From assembly GCA_963728965.1 (NCBI GenBank), contig CAVSMH010000006.1, positions 1,550,001 to 1,614,000 on the forward strand: a stretch of DNA of 64,000 nucleotides. Reading direction: 5' to 3'. Both the position numbers and the translations under genes were made by a program. Shown one piece after another: positions 13,219-21,143 of the stretch; position 1 is the first letter of the stretch; each line of letters opens with the position of its first letter. The DNA comes from DASQZT01 sp963728965. Lineage in GTDB: Bacteria > Acidobacteriota > Terriglobia > Bryobacterales > Bryobacteraceae. Under the pieces are notes generated by a model that was not told the DNA's origin, did not search any database, and saw only the letters and a list, made by a program, of their open reading frames with translations.

Positions 13219-13382
13219 AGCGGCTGGGGCGGTTGCTGCTGGCATTGTTGCGGGAACTGGCGGACGAGAATGCCTACCAGCGTCACCTGACGACGCACGG
13301 CGTGGCGCATTCCGGTGCGGAGTGGCGGCGGTTCTCGGAGGAGCGGCTGCGGGCGAAGTATACGCGGGCGAAGTGCTGCTGA
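13215..13382 (+). CDS. YbdD/YjiX-family small protein, CstA partner
   Basis: 55 residues. The start ATG overlaps the cstA stop as ATGA, so translation is coupled. The sequence matches the YbdD/YjiX pattern: a hydrophobic start, then NAYQRHLTTHG, a central EWRRFSEERLRAKY and a terminal KCC. In E. coli, YbdD-type proteins are encoded directly behind CstA/BtsT-type transporters and are needed for their uptake activity. The spacing, size and terminal cysteine pair support this call. Confidence 0.85.
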
Positions 13383-13394
13383 GGGGCGCGGCGC

Positions 13395-13447
13395 AGGCTA
13401 GTAGTACTAGAGTCCTACGAGTACCCTAGCCTATAGGTACCAGGACT
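13395..13447 (+). ncRNA. Candidate structured RNA element (pseudoknot or switching hairpins)
   Basis: AGGCTAG (13395-13401) is complementary to CTAGCCT (13426-13432). AGTCCT (13411-13416) plus GTACC (13421-13425) are complementary to GGTAC (13436-13440) plus AGGACT (13442-13447). The arms interleave in the order a, b, a', b', so they form either an H-type pseudoknot or mutually exclusive hairpins. A weak TCTC/GAGA hairpin with a TCTTTTT tract follows at 13458-13477. The segment is AT-rich against its surroundings and lies between ybdD and the secreted-protein pair. It could be the 3' end of the cstA transcript or the leader of the next gene. Confidence 0.35.
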
Positions 13448-13506
13448 AAAGAGATTTTCTCACCCTGAGATCTTTTTCCAGAGCTTCGCACCTCTCTATT
13501 GGAACG

Positions 13507-13962
13507 ATGGCACGAAACTGCTTAGCGCCGGGCATGCTGCTGCTGGCCATGTCGCTCGCGGCCGCAGAGCCGGGGGTGAAAGCGGAGATCGTTGGCGGAA
13601 CGCTGGTGGGGGTGCCCGCGAAATCGTCGGCACGGCTGGATTTCACCGGGGCGGAAGGGCTGTCGTTCGGTTGCGGCAAAACGAGCCTGCTGATTCCATA
13701 CAACCGGGTCAACACCCTGGAGTACGGACAGAATGTGAGCCGGCGGTATGCGGCGGGGGTGCTGATTTCGCCTTTGCTGCTGCTGAGCAAGTCGCGCAAG
13801 CACTTTGTCACGCTGGGGTACAGCGACGAACAGGGCCAGCAGCAGGCGGTGGTGTTTCGGGTGGGCAAAGGCGACATCCGCTCGGTGCTGGCGGGCCTGG
13901 AGGCGCGCACCGGCCGGCGGGTGGAGTATCAGGACGAGGAAGCGCGGAAGTCGGGACGATGA
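13507..13962 (+). CDS. Secreted protein of unknown function
   Basis: 151 residues with a short signal peptide (about 1-19, ending LAAAEP). The mature part is beta-strand-rich (VKAEIVGGTLVGVPAKSSARLDF, SLLIPYNRVNTLEYG, FVTLGYSDEQGQQQAVVFRVG), a pattern reminiscent of pleckstrin-homology-like bacterial domains, with a C-terminal helix. This is a shape resemblance only. Its stop codon overlaps the next start by four bases, so the two secreted proteins are probably made together. A candidate structured RNA lies just upstream. Confidence 0.65.
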   Translation: MARNCLAPGMLLLAMSLAAAEPGVKAEIVGGTLVGVPAKSSARLDFTGAEGLSFGCGKTSLLIPYNRVNTLEYGQNVSRRYAAGVLISPLLLLSKSRKHFVTLGYSDEQGQQQAVVFRVGKGDIRSVLAGLEARTGRRVEYQDEEARKSGR

Positions 13963-14540
13963 TCAAGATGCTACCACTGACTCTGCTATTTGTGGCGCTG
14001 GCCGGCGCGATAGACGGGCCATCGGCGACGGCGACGTTGGAAGAGAACAGCCTCCGGCAGTTGTTGAATGTGCAACGGGTGTATGTGGACCGGCTGACCG
14101 GGGGGGAAACGGCGGCGCAGATGCGCGACATCCTGATCAGCAGCATGCAGGGGGCGAAGCTGTTCGTGGTGACGGAAAACCAGGAGCGGGCGGACGCGAT
14201 TCTACGGGGGGCTGCGGAGGACCTGGTTTTCACCGAGACGCACAATTCGTCCGACAGCCTCAATGCGCACGCCAATGCCGGCACGGGACGGACGACGAGC
14301 AGCTCGCGCGGGTTCAACGGCGGGGTGAGCGTGGGCGAGAACGAGTCGGACCACTCGACCGAGCGGCGGCACGAGGCGATTGCGTCGGTGCGGCTGGTGA
14401 ACAAAGACGGAGATGTGATCTGGTCGTGCACGCAGGAGAGCCTGGGAGCGAAATTTCACGGGGCGAGCGCCGACGTGGCGGACAAGATCACCGGGCGGTT
14501 GAAGGAGGACTTCGCGAAGGCGCGGCGGCTGGCGCGGTAG
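13959..14540 (+). CDS. Secreted protein of unknown function, coupled to upstream gene
   Basis: 193 residues. The ATG at 13959 overlaps the previous stop as ATGATC. A hydrophobic signal (MIKMLPLTLLFVALAGAID) is followed by a globular domain: VYVDRLTGGETAAQMRDILISSMQ, VVTENQERADAILRG and IASVRLVNKDGDVIWSCTQES. The middle (residues 85-130) is rich in Ser, Asn, Gly and His and looks disordered. The pattern of a two-layer domain computing a sum over a MRDIL...VT-NQ-RAD core resembles CsgG-related or DUF4136-like secreted proteins. I give no function. Confidence 0.7.
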   Translation: MIKMLPLTLLFVALAGAIDGPSATATLEENSLRQLLNVQRVYVDRLTGGETAAQMRDILISSMQGAKLFVVTENQERADAILRGAAEDLVFTETHNSSDSLNAHANAGTGRTTSSSRGFNGGVSVGENESDHSTERRHEAIASVRLVNKDGDVIWSCTQESLGAKFHGASADVADKITGRLKEDFAKARRLAR

Positions 14541-14554
14541 GGGGCGGCAGGGCG

Positions 14555-14929
14555 CTAGGAGGTCAGTTCATCGATCAGGTTCAGGAGGTCGCGGCAGCCG
14601 ACCGGCTTGACGACGACGCGGGAAACCATGCGCTCTTCGGGCGCGCCGTAAAGATCTTCGGGCCAGCCGGAGAGGACGATTACCGGCATCCGGCGGTCCA
14701 CCTGGCGGATGCGGCGGATCAGGGCCAACCCTTCGCGGGGATCGGGCTCGCCGCCTGGATTGGGCAGGCGGAGATCCATGATCAGCAAGTCGGGATGCTC
14801 GTGCTCGAGGTGGCGGAGGGTGGCGGGGGAACCGGCGGCCAGCGCGACCTGGTGACCGGCCGACTCGAGGAGTTGTTTACGAAGCTCGCGCTGCTCCGGG
14901 TCGTCGTCGGTTACCAGAATGCGGGACAT
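14555..14929 (-). CDS. Stand-alone response regulator receiver protein
   Basis: 124 residues, a single CheY-like receiver domain and no output domain. The acidic pocket is D8-D9-D10, the phosphoacceptor D52 (LLIMDLRLP), the switch serine S87 (VLSGW) and the conserved lysine K108 (VVVKPV). Its ATG overlaps the dapD stop as TAATG, so it is translated as the last gene of the lysine operon. A longer open frame from 15019 overlaps dapD and is rejected because the receiver fold starts at MSRILVTDDD. No kinase is nearby; the partner is unknown. Confidence 0.88.
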   Translation of the reverse strand: MSRILVTDDDPEQRELRKQLLESAGHQVALAAGSPATLRHLEHEHPDLLIMDLRLPNPGGEPDPREGLALIRRIRQVDRRMPVIVLSGWPEDLYGAPEERMVSRVVVKPVGCRDLLNLIDELTS

Positions 14930-15765
14930 TATCGCAACAGGTCTTCCAGTTGGATTTTGGTGTCGGTGCGGGCATCGCGATACTTCACGATGACCGGGGT
15001 GTACACCGAGATTCCCCAATCCTTGCCCGGCCCGCTGGTGACGGCGCGCGCGCCGGCGACGATCACGGCTTCTTCGGGAATGACCAGCGGGTCGTCATCG
15101 GTGGCGCGATGGACGGTGTGACGGACGAGGTCGTAGACGGGGGTGGAGCGGTTGAGGATGGTTCCGGTGCCGAGGACGGCGCGGCGTTTCACTACGGTAC
15201 CCTCATAGATGCCGCAATTGCCGCCCACCAGGACCTCGTCTTCGACGATGACCGGCAGGGCGCCGACGGGCTCGAGCACGCCGCCGATCTGGCTGGCGGC
15301 GGAGATATGGCAATTGCGCCCGACCTGGGCGCAGCTTCCCACCAGGGCGTGGGAATCGACCATGGTGCCGTCGGCGACGTAGGCGCCGGCATTGATGTAC
15401 ATGGGAGGCATGCAGGTTACGCCTTTGCCAATGTAGCAGCCATCGCGAATGCTGGAGCCGCCGGGCACAAGGCGAACGCCGCTGGCGGCGGAGAGGCGCT
15501 TGACGGGATAGGTGGATTTATCGAAGAAAGGCTGGCGGGCGGCATCGATGGACATATCGACGACGCCGCCCATGCGGAAACCGAGGAGGATGCCCTTCTT
15601 CACCCAGGGGTTGACGCGCCAGCCGGTAGCGGCGGCGGAGTCGGGCTCGGCGGCGCGGATGCGGCCTTCGTTGAGAGCGGCCTTGAATGCGGCGAACAGT
15701 TGAAAATCGCCATCGGTGTAGGCGCCGGGCTTCGCCTCGTAGAGCCGCTCGATCTCAGTTTGCAA
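14929..15765 (-). CDS. dapD: Tetrahydrodipicolinate N-succinyltransferase DapD
   Basis: 278 residues. Cytoplasmic acyltransferase that succinylates tetrahydrodipicolinate with succinyl-CoA, committing lysine/diaminopimelate synthesis to the succinylase branch. The N-terminal helical part (IERLYEAKPGAYTDGDFQLF) is followed by WVKKGILLGFRMG and left-handed beta-helix hexapeptide repeats. The conserved GCYIGKGVTCMPPMYINAGA and VLVGGNCGIYEGTVV stretches fit DapD. The start is TTG at 15765, supported by GAAGGTG five bases upstream; it overlaps the dapA end by 11 bases. No ATG alternative lies near the conserved N-terminus. Confidence 0.94.
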   Translation of the reverse strand: MQTEIERLYEAKPGAYTDGDFQLFAAFKAALNEGRIRAAEPDSAAATGWRVNPWVKKGILLGFRMGGVVDMSIDAARQPFFDKSTYPVKRLSAASGVRLVPGGSSIRDGCYIGKGVTCMPPMYINAGAYVADGTMVDSHALVGSCAQVGRNCHISAASQIGGVLEPVGALPVIVEDEVLVGGNCGIYEGTVVKRRAVLGTGTILNRSTPVYDLVRHTVHRATDDDPLVIPEEAVIVAGARAVTSGPGKDWGISVYTPVIVKYRDARTDTKIQLEDLLR

Positions 15766-16651
15766 CCCGCACCTTCCCCAACAGGCCGACCGCGTCCAGC
15801 ACCGTTTCGATTTTGCGCCGGTTGTCGGCGGAGGGCGGACACATGGGCAGGCGCATCACGGGCGAGAGCAGGCCCATGAGGCCCATGGCGGTCTTCACGG
15901 GAATGGGGTTGGACTCGACGAAGTTGGCGTTCATGAGGGGCAGAAAACGGCGCTGCACCTGGCGTGCGGCCTCGAAATCACCGCGCAGGCAGGCTTGGGC
16001 GAGGGCGGTCATTTCGGCGGGGATCTGGTTGGAGACCACGGAGATGACACCACGGCCGCCGAGCGCCATGAGAGGGATGGTGATGGCGTCGTCGCCGGAG
16101 AGCACGGTGAAGTGGGAAGGCACTTCGTGGAGCACATTGGCCATCTGCGCGATACTGCCGGAGGCTTCCTTGACGCCGACGATGGTTTCGATGGCGGCCA
16201 GGCGGGCCAGGGTAGCGGGCTCGACGTTCACGCCGGTACGGCCTTGCACGCTGTAGACCACGATGGGCAGGCGAATCGCGCCGGCGATGGCGCGGTAGTG
16301 CTGATAGAGGCCCTCCTGGGTGGGCTTGTTGTAGTAGGGGGTTACCGAGAGGATGCCATCCACGCCGAGGCGCTCGAGCTCGCGCGCCAGTTCGATCACC
16401 TCGTGGGTGTTGTAGCCGCCGGCGCCCGCCAGGACGGGGACCCGGCCGCGGGCCTCTTCGAGGGTGATTCCGACGACGCGGAGATGCTCGGCGCGGGTGA
16501 GGGTGGGGCTCTCGCCCGTGGTGCCGCAAGGGACCAGAAAGTTAATTCCGGCTTCGATCTGGCGACGGACCAGCTTGCGGAGTGTAGCCTCGTCGAGGGC
16601 TTGATTGGAATCGAACGGCGTTACCAGTGCTGTGCCACAACCGGTGAACAT
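15755..16651 (-). CDS. dapA: 4-Hydroxy-tetrahydrodipicolinate synthase DapA
   Basis: 298 residues, a (beta/alpha)8 aldolase that condenses pyruvate with aspartate semialdehyde. The signature GTTGESPTL is near residue 45. YSVQGRTG and the Schiff-base lysine in IVGVKEASG follow in the expected order. ATG 16651 is chosen because it follows a GGAGGT ribosome binding site and opens with MFTGCGTALVTPF, the family start; the frame is open to 16726 but that extension is not conserved. It lies between dapB and dapD in the lysine operon. Confidence 0.95.
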   Translation of the reverse strand: MFTGCGTALVTPFDSNQALDEATLRKLVRRQIEAGINFLVPCGTTGESPTLTRAEHLRVVGITLEEARGRVPVLAGAGGYNTHEVIELARELERLGVDGILSVTPYYNKPTQEGLYQHYRAIAGAIRLPIVVYSVQGRTGVNVEPATLARLAAIETIVGVKEASGSIAQMANVLHEVPSHFTVLSGDDAITIPLMALGGRGVISVVSNQIPAEMTALAQACLRGDFEAARQVQRRFLPLMNANFVESNPIPVKTAMGLMGLLSPVMRLPMCPPSADNRRKIETVLDAVGLLGKVRVAN

Positions 16652-16689
16652 GTACCACCTCCCATGCGGACCGCCTCGCGGGCAGCCCG

Positions 16690-17373
16690 TCAGAATTCGT
16701 GAAATCCCTTCTTGCCTATCACCCATTGTGCGGCTTTCAAAGCGCCGCGGGCGAGGCCTTCGCGGCTGCGGGCGGTGTGCCGCAGGGTGAGGGTATCGGC
16801 CGCGGAATCGAAGCCGATTTCGTGCGTGCCGGGGTGCGCGCCGGCGCGGTTGGAACCGGTATCGATGGGGCGCGGATAGCCGGACTTCTTCATTTCATTG
16901 ACGAGTTTCAGCAGGGTGCCCGAGGGCGCGTCCTTTTTCGTGACATGGTGGATCTCCCAGGCCCAGGCCCCATACTCGGGTTCTTCGGCCAGCAGGCGCG
17001 CGGCTTCGGACACCAGGCGGAAAAACACCTTCACGCCGATGGAGAAGTTCGGGCTCCACACCAGGCCGATGCCGCTGGTTTCCACGGCGCTTTTTACGGC
17101 GGCCAGATGGTCCAGCCAGCCGGTGGTGCCCACCACCTGGTTGACGCCGAGGGCCGCGATGCCGGCGACATTGCGGGGCACGGCGGAGGGGATGGAAAAG
17201 TCGATGGCGACATCAACGGCGCGGAAGTTCTCCGGGGTAATGCCCTCGAAGGCGGCGTTGTTGAACTCATCGAGCTTGAGCGCGACGGCGAAATCGTATT
17301 GGGGCGCCAACTGCTCGACCAGGCGGCCCATTTTGCCGTAGCCCACGATGGCCAGGCGGCGGGGCTCAGACAT
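16690..17373 (-). CDS. dapB: 4-Hydroxy-tetrahydrodipicolinate reductase DapB
   Basis: 227 residues. NAD(P)H-dependent reductase for the third step of diaminopimelate synthesis. The nucleotide loop GYGKMG is at 11-16, and the catalytic stretch WEIHHVTKKDAPSGT carries the histidine pair and lysine. It is somewhat shorter than the E. coli enzyme (273), a size also seen in other phyla. ATG 17373 sits inside the 3' end of lysC with an 8-base overlap. The longer open frame to 17475 would be antisense-like filler and is not used. Confidence 0.94.
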   Translation of the reverse strand: MSEPRRLAIVGYGKMGRLVEQLAPQYDFAVALKLDEFNNAAFEGITPENFRAVDVAIDFSIPSAVPRNVAGIAALGVNQVVGTTGWLDHLAAVKSAVETSGIGLVWSPNFSIGVKVFFRLVSEAARLLAEEPEYGAWAWEIHHVTKKDAPSGTLLKLVNEMKKSGYPRPIDTGSNRAGAHPGTHEIGFDSAADTLTLRHTARSREGLARGALKAAQWVIGKKGFHEF

Positions 17374-18757
17374 GGGCGACCTCGCTGCGTTCGAACACGG
17401 CGGAGTCGAGCTCGGCGAAGAACTCTTCGTGGAGACCGGCCACGGCGCGGGCCAGGTCGTCCTCGGCCACCACAACGCTGAGATTGAGCAGGGATGCGCC
17501 CTGCGAGATCATGCGGATGTTGATGCCGTCGAGCGCGTTGAAGACGCGGCGGGCCACGCCCGGGGTGAAGCGGATATTCTCGCCGACCAGGCAGACGATG
17601 GCGCCGTCCGGCTCGACGCCGACTTCGGCGAATTCGCGGAGTGCGGCGAGGATGGGCTCCAGGTTGGCGGGGTTGTCGATGGTGAGCGAAACGCTGACCT
17701 CGGAGGTGGACACCATGTCGACGGCGGTTTCATAGCGGTCGAACACCTCGAAGATGCGGCGCAGAAAGCCATGCGCCATGAGCATGCGCGTGGAGTGAAT
17801 GTTCACCAGGGCGATTCTGCGCTTGCAGGCGATGGACTTGACCACGTTTTGGCACGGGACGGTGTCGGCGATGATGCGGGTGCCGTCCACTTCGGGGCGG
17901 CGCGAATTCAGAATGAGGACGGGGATGTTTTTTTCGATGGCCGGAACCACGGTGGCGGGATGGAGCACCTTGGCGCCGAAGTAAGCCAGCTCGGCGGCCT
18001 CGGCGAAGGAGATGGACTTGACGCGGTGGCCGCCGGGCAGGATGGTGGGATCGGCGGTCAACATGCCGTCGACGTCGGTCCAGATCTGGATCTCTTCGGC
18101 AGCGATGCCGGCGCCGACGATGGCGGCGGTGAAATCGGAGCCGCCGCGGCCGAGCGTGGTGGTCACGCCGGCTTCGGTGGAGGCGATGAAGCCGCCCATC
18201 ACGATGACGCTCTCGAGGGCCAGGGGGGGAATGCCGGCGGCGAGCCGGGCGTAGGTTTCGGGAAAAAGCGGCGCGGCCTGGGTGTGGCGCCGGTCGGTGA
18301 CGATGAAGTTACGCGAATCCAGGTGCGCGGTTTTCATGCCGAAGTGGCGGAAGGCAAGGGTGACAATGTAGCTGGAGAGACGCTCGCCGTAGCTGGAGAT
18401 GGCGTCGATGGAGCGAGGGGTCAGCTCGCCTAGCACGGCCAGGCCTTTGACGAGCTCGGTGAGCTCCTGAAAGTGCTCGTCGAGGAAGCGGTCGAGCTCG
18501 GCGCGGTCGGAGAGGGGCACCACCAGGCGGGCCTCGCGGGAATGGAAATCGCGCAGGTCGTGAAGCTGGGCGATGTACTCTTCCCGCCGGCCGTCGATGG
18601 CGGCAGCGGCGATGGCGAGCAGCTTGTTGGTGGTCTTTCCCATGGCCGAGACGACCACCACCGGGCGGCGCTCCCGGCGTGCCTTGACGATGCCGGCGAC
18701 GCGTTCGATGGCGGCGGCCGATTCCACGGAGGAGCCGCCGAACTTCATGACAATCAT
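17366..18757 (-). CDS. lysC: Aspartate kinase
   Basis: 463 residues. Phosphorylates aspartate, the entry step to lysine, threonine and methionine. KFGGSS (residues 5-10) is the nucleotide-binding signature, and SSYGERLSSYIV and GRGGSDFTAAIVG mark the amino-acid kinase core. The last 160 residues hold two ACT domains (ALVNIHSTRMLMAHGFLRRIF; IVCLVGENIRFTPGVARRVF), so allosteric feedback by an end product is likely. The start ATG overlaps the asd stop as TGATG. It is monofunctional with no homoserine dehydrogenase attached. Confidence 0.95.
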   Translation of the reverse strand: MIVMKFGGSSVESAAAIERVAGIVKARRERRPVVVVSAMGKTTNKLLAIAAAAIDGRREEYIAQLHDLRDFHSREARLVVPLSDRAELDRFLDEHFQELTELVKGLAVLGELTPRSIDAISSYGERLSSYIVTLAFRHFGMKTAHLDSRNFIVTDRRHTQAAPLFPETYARLAAGIPPLALESVIVMGGFIASTEAGVTTTLGRGGSDFTAAIVGAGIAAEEIQIWTDVDGMLTADPTILPGGHRVKSISFAEAAELAYFGAKVLHPATVVPAIEKNIPVLILNSRRPEVDGTRIIADTVPCQNVVKSIACKRRIALVNIHSTRMLMAHGFLRRIFEVFDRYETAVDMVSTSEVSVSLTIDNPANLEPILAALREFAEVGVEPDGAIVCLVGENIRFTPGVARRVFNALDGINIRMISQGASLLNLSVVVAEDDLARAVAGLHEEFFAELDSAVFERSEVAHV

Positions 18758-19806
18758 CAGTCGAGCATCCCTTCGGAGTGCATCAGCTCGGCATTGAGGA
18801 CGGCCGCGCCGGCGGCGCCGCGGATGGTGTTATGGGAGAGCACCACGAAGCGGTAGTCGAGCACGTTGCAGGGACGCAGGCGGCCCACGAAGGCAGCCAT
18901 GCCGCGCTCGCGTTCGGCATCCTTGCGGGGCTGCGGGCGGTTAGTCTCATCCATATAGATGACCGGGGTGGGCGGCGCGCTGGGAAGGCGGCGCTGCTGG
19001 GGCACGCCGGTGAACGTGGCGAACGCCTGGCGGAGGTCGGCCTGGGAAGGCTTGGCGGACAGTTCCAGCGACACGGTTTCGGTGTGCCCGTCGACGACCG
19101 CCACGCGGTTGCAGTGGGCGCTGACCTGGGCGGGGAGCGGCTCGATGCGGTCGCCGCGGAACTCGCCCAGGATCTTCTGGGTCTCCTGCTCCATCTTCTC
19201 TTCTTCGCCGCCGATGAAGGGGATGACGTTGCCGACGATATCCATGGAGGCCACGCCGGGGTAGCCGGCGCCGGAGATGGCCTGCATGGTGGTGACGATG
19301 ACGCGGGTGATACCGAACGGCTTCAGCGGCCCAAGCCCCATGGTAAGGCCGATGGTGGAGCAGTTCGGATTGGTGACGATCTGGCCTTTCCAGCCGCGGG
19401 CGCGCTGCTGGAGCGGGACGATCTTCAGGTGGTCCGAATTCACCTCGGGCACCAGCAGGGGCACGTCGGCGTCCATGCGGTGGTTCTTGGAATTCGACAC
19501 TACGATGTGGCCGGCCTGGGCAAAGGCCCGCTCGATTTCGGTGGCCACGGAGGCGTCCATGGCGGAAAAGAGCAGCCGCGGAGCGTTGCCGGGCTTGCAG
19601 TCGTCCACGACGATATCGGCCACCGAGCCGGGGACGGGGCCGCCGGGGTGCCAGGTCATGGCGTCGGCATACTTCTTACCGGCGGAGCGGTCGCTGGCGC
19701 CGAGCCACTTGAGGTGGAACCAGGGATGGCCCTCCAGGAATCGGATGAAGTTCTGCCCCACCATGCCGGTGGCGCCCAGGATGCCTACTTCGATGCGCGT
19801 CTGCAT
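18757..19806 (-). CDS. asd: Aspartate-semialdehyde dehydrogenase
   Basis: 349 residues. Reduces aspartyl phosphate to the semialdehyde with NADPH. The N-terminal GILGATGMVG (8-17) is the nucleotide loop, and C149 in NPNCST is the catalytic cysteine. The NPNCSTIG form and overall length are closer to the archaeal/fungal-type enzyme than to the E. coli one. ATG 19806 has a GAGGAA ribosome binding site and overlaps the end of the upstream peptidase gene by 22 bases. The open frame to 19929 is rejected. Confidence 0.93.
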   Translation of the reverse strand: MQTRIEVGILGATGMVGQNFIRFLEGHPWFHLKWLGASDRSAGKKYADAMTWHPGGPVPGSVADIVVDDCKPGNAPRLLFSAMDASVATEIERAFAQAGHIVVSNSKNHRMDADVPLLVPEVNSDHLKIVPLQQRARGWKGQIVTNPNCSTIGLTMGLGPLKPFGITRVIVTTMQAISGAGYPGVASMDIVGNVIPFIGGEEEKMEQETQKILGEFRGDRIEPLPAQVSAHCNRVAVVDGHTETVSLELSAKPSQADLRQAFATFTGVPQQRRLPSAPPTPVIYMDETNRPQPRKDAERERGMAAFVGRLRPCNVLDYRFVVLSHNTIRGAAGAAVLNAELMHSEGMLD

Positions 19807-20804
19807 AAGTTCCTCACGATTTGTTGATAGATGGAAACGGCGGCGGTGAGTTCTGCTTTGGGCACGCGTTCCTCGAGGGTGTGGGCCACGTGGATCGACC
19901 CGGGTCCGATCAGGAACGGCTCGCCCCATTGGCCGCCAAACGCCGGAATATCGGTGGTGAACGCGACCACGGTGGTTTCGATGCCGTCGATGGCGTTCAG
20001 ATGCAAGGCGGGAATTTCGATGACCTCGCGCAGCTCGGCGCGGCCGGCGACGGCGCGGGCGAGGGCGGCTTTGGTGGCGGCGGAATCGCCCACCAGCCGC
20101 ACCATGATATCGGCGCGGGCTTCATCGGCCACGACATTGGGGGCGCGGCCTCCGGAAAGCGTACCGATATTGAGGGTACTGGGACCGAGCAGCGGGTCCA
20201 CCGGCAGCGGGAGGCGGCGGATTTCAGCGAGCGCGTCGATGAGTTTGTGAATGGCCGAATCGCCCAGTTCGGGATACGCCGAATGCGCCATCTTACCAGC
20301 GGCGACTACTTCGTAGCGCAGCGCGCCCTTGGAGCCCAGCGCCAGCCGGTTTTCGGTGGGCTCGCCATTGATGAGGAAGCGCGACCCGCGAGCGGTGCGG
20401 GCGGCGCGATAGGCGCCCGCGCTATTGCGCTCCTCGCCCACCACGAAGAGAAGGCCGACGCCGCGCTCGCCCGATTCGAGCAGGGCCTCGACGGCCTTGA
20501 TCATGGCAGCGATGATGCCCTTGGTGTCGCACGCGCCGCGCCCCCAGATGTGAGTGGCATCCTCGCGGGAGGCAAAGAACGGCGGCACGGTATCCATGTG
20601 GGTGGAGAGCGTCACCGCGAGGGGTTCACCCCACTGCGCGAAGACATTGAAGCGGTGCGGCTCCACGTCCATACGTTCGATGTGCCCGTCGAAGCGGGCG
20701 GCCAGTGCGGACAGCCGCTCGAAGAGGTAATTGCCGACGGGTTCTTCGTGGCTGGTGATCGATTCGATATCGACGAGTGTGCGCGTGAGTGCAAAGACAT
20801 CCAT
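19785..20804 (-). CDS. M20-family deacylase, probable succinyl-diaminopimelate desuccinylase
   Basis: 339 residues. Metal ligands and catalytic residues of the M20 family are present: H69 and D71 (STHMDTVPPF), D93 (GRGACDTKG) and E124-E125 (VVGEERNSAG), then the dimerisation domain (MAHSAYPELGDSAIHKLIDAL). It is first in the lysine operon, downstream of a lysine riboswitch. Because dapD is in the same operon, the most economical role is DapE; other M20 members that remove acyl groups from ornithine or lysine look similar, so the symbol is withheld. ATG 20804 is preferred over a GTG nine bases upstream; neither has a strong ribosome binding site. Confidence 0.85.
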   Translation of the reverse strand: MDVFALTRTLVDIESITSHEEPVGNYLFERLSALAARFDGHIERMDVEPHRFNVFAQWGEPLAVTLSTHMDTVPPFFASREDATHIWGRGACDTKGIIAAMIKAVEALLESGERGVGLLFVVGEERNSAGAYRAARTARGSRFLINGEPTENRLALGSKGALRYEVVAAGKMAHSAYPELGDSAIHKLIDALAEIRRLPLPVDPLLGPSTLNIGTLSGGRAPNVVADEARADIMVRLVGDSAATKAALARAVAGRAELREVIEIPALHLNAIDGIETTVVAFTTDIPAFGGQWGEPFLIGPGSIHVAHTLEERVPKAELTAAVSIYQQIVRNLCRRASK

Positions 20805-20835
20805 AAGCAACACCCGGGGAGAGAACGATTGAGAA

Positions 20836-20860
20836 GGAAAAACGCCGGGACTGCCGGCGT
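20836..20860 (-). terminator. Intrinsic terminator of the lysine riboswitch
   Basis: On the minus strand ACGCCGG pairs with CCGGCGT (7 bp, 5-base loop; plus coordinates 20842-20848 and 20854-20860), directly followed by a run of five T. It lies between the aptamer and the first operon gene, the place expected for a transcriptional OFF switch. Confidence 0.85.
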
Positions 20861-20867
20861 GTCTTCA

Positions 20868-21056
20868 TTCCCGATAGCGCTCCACCCGCCGGAGGAAACG
20901 GGTGACAGTGAGCAGGTATTAGCCTGACTCCCCAACCGGAAGGAGTTGTGCTCTCCAGCCGGTTTCGGCGGAACCGCATCGGCCCCGTTCCTCCGGCCTC
21001 CGAAGCGCAATCGGAGTTCCAGCCGGACTACTCATGGCCGCCGCACCTCTACCGCG
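20868..21056 (-). promoter_or_regulatory. Lysine riboswitch (L-box)
   Basis: Reading the minus strand, the conserved L-box blocks occur in order: GGTAGAGGTGCG, then AGTA, GCCGAAA, GGTTGGGGAGTCAGGC, CACTGTCACC and finally GGTGGAGCGCTATCGG. These are the core elements of the lysine aptamer. Lysine binding should favour the terminator at 20836-20860 and reduce transcription of the operon 20804-14555. The match to a whole lysine-pathway operon downstream makes the ligand secure. I see no second aptamer. Confidence 0.93.
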
Positions 21057-21063
21057 AATTTTC

Positions 21064-21093
21064 AGGATAGTGGAAGCGCGAAGAGCAAGTCAA
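21064..21093 (-). promoter_or_regulatory. Sigma70-type promoter of the lysine operon
   Basis: Minus-strand TTGACT (21088-21093) and TATCCT (21064-21069) are separated by 18 bases. The predicted transcription start falls about at the 5' end of the L-box aptamer, which supports both calls. Confidence 0.7.
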
Positions 21094-21143
21094 ATCGCGG
21101 CGGGTGCAAGGGCTCGGCGAGAGAGGCCGCGGAGCGCCGATCG

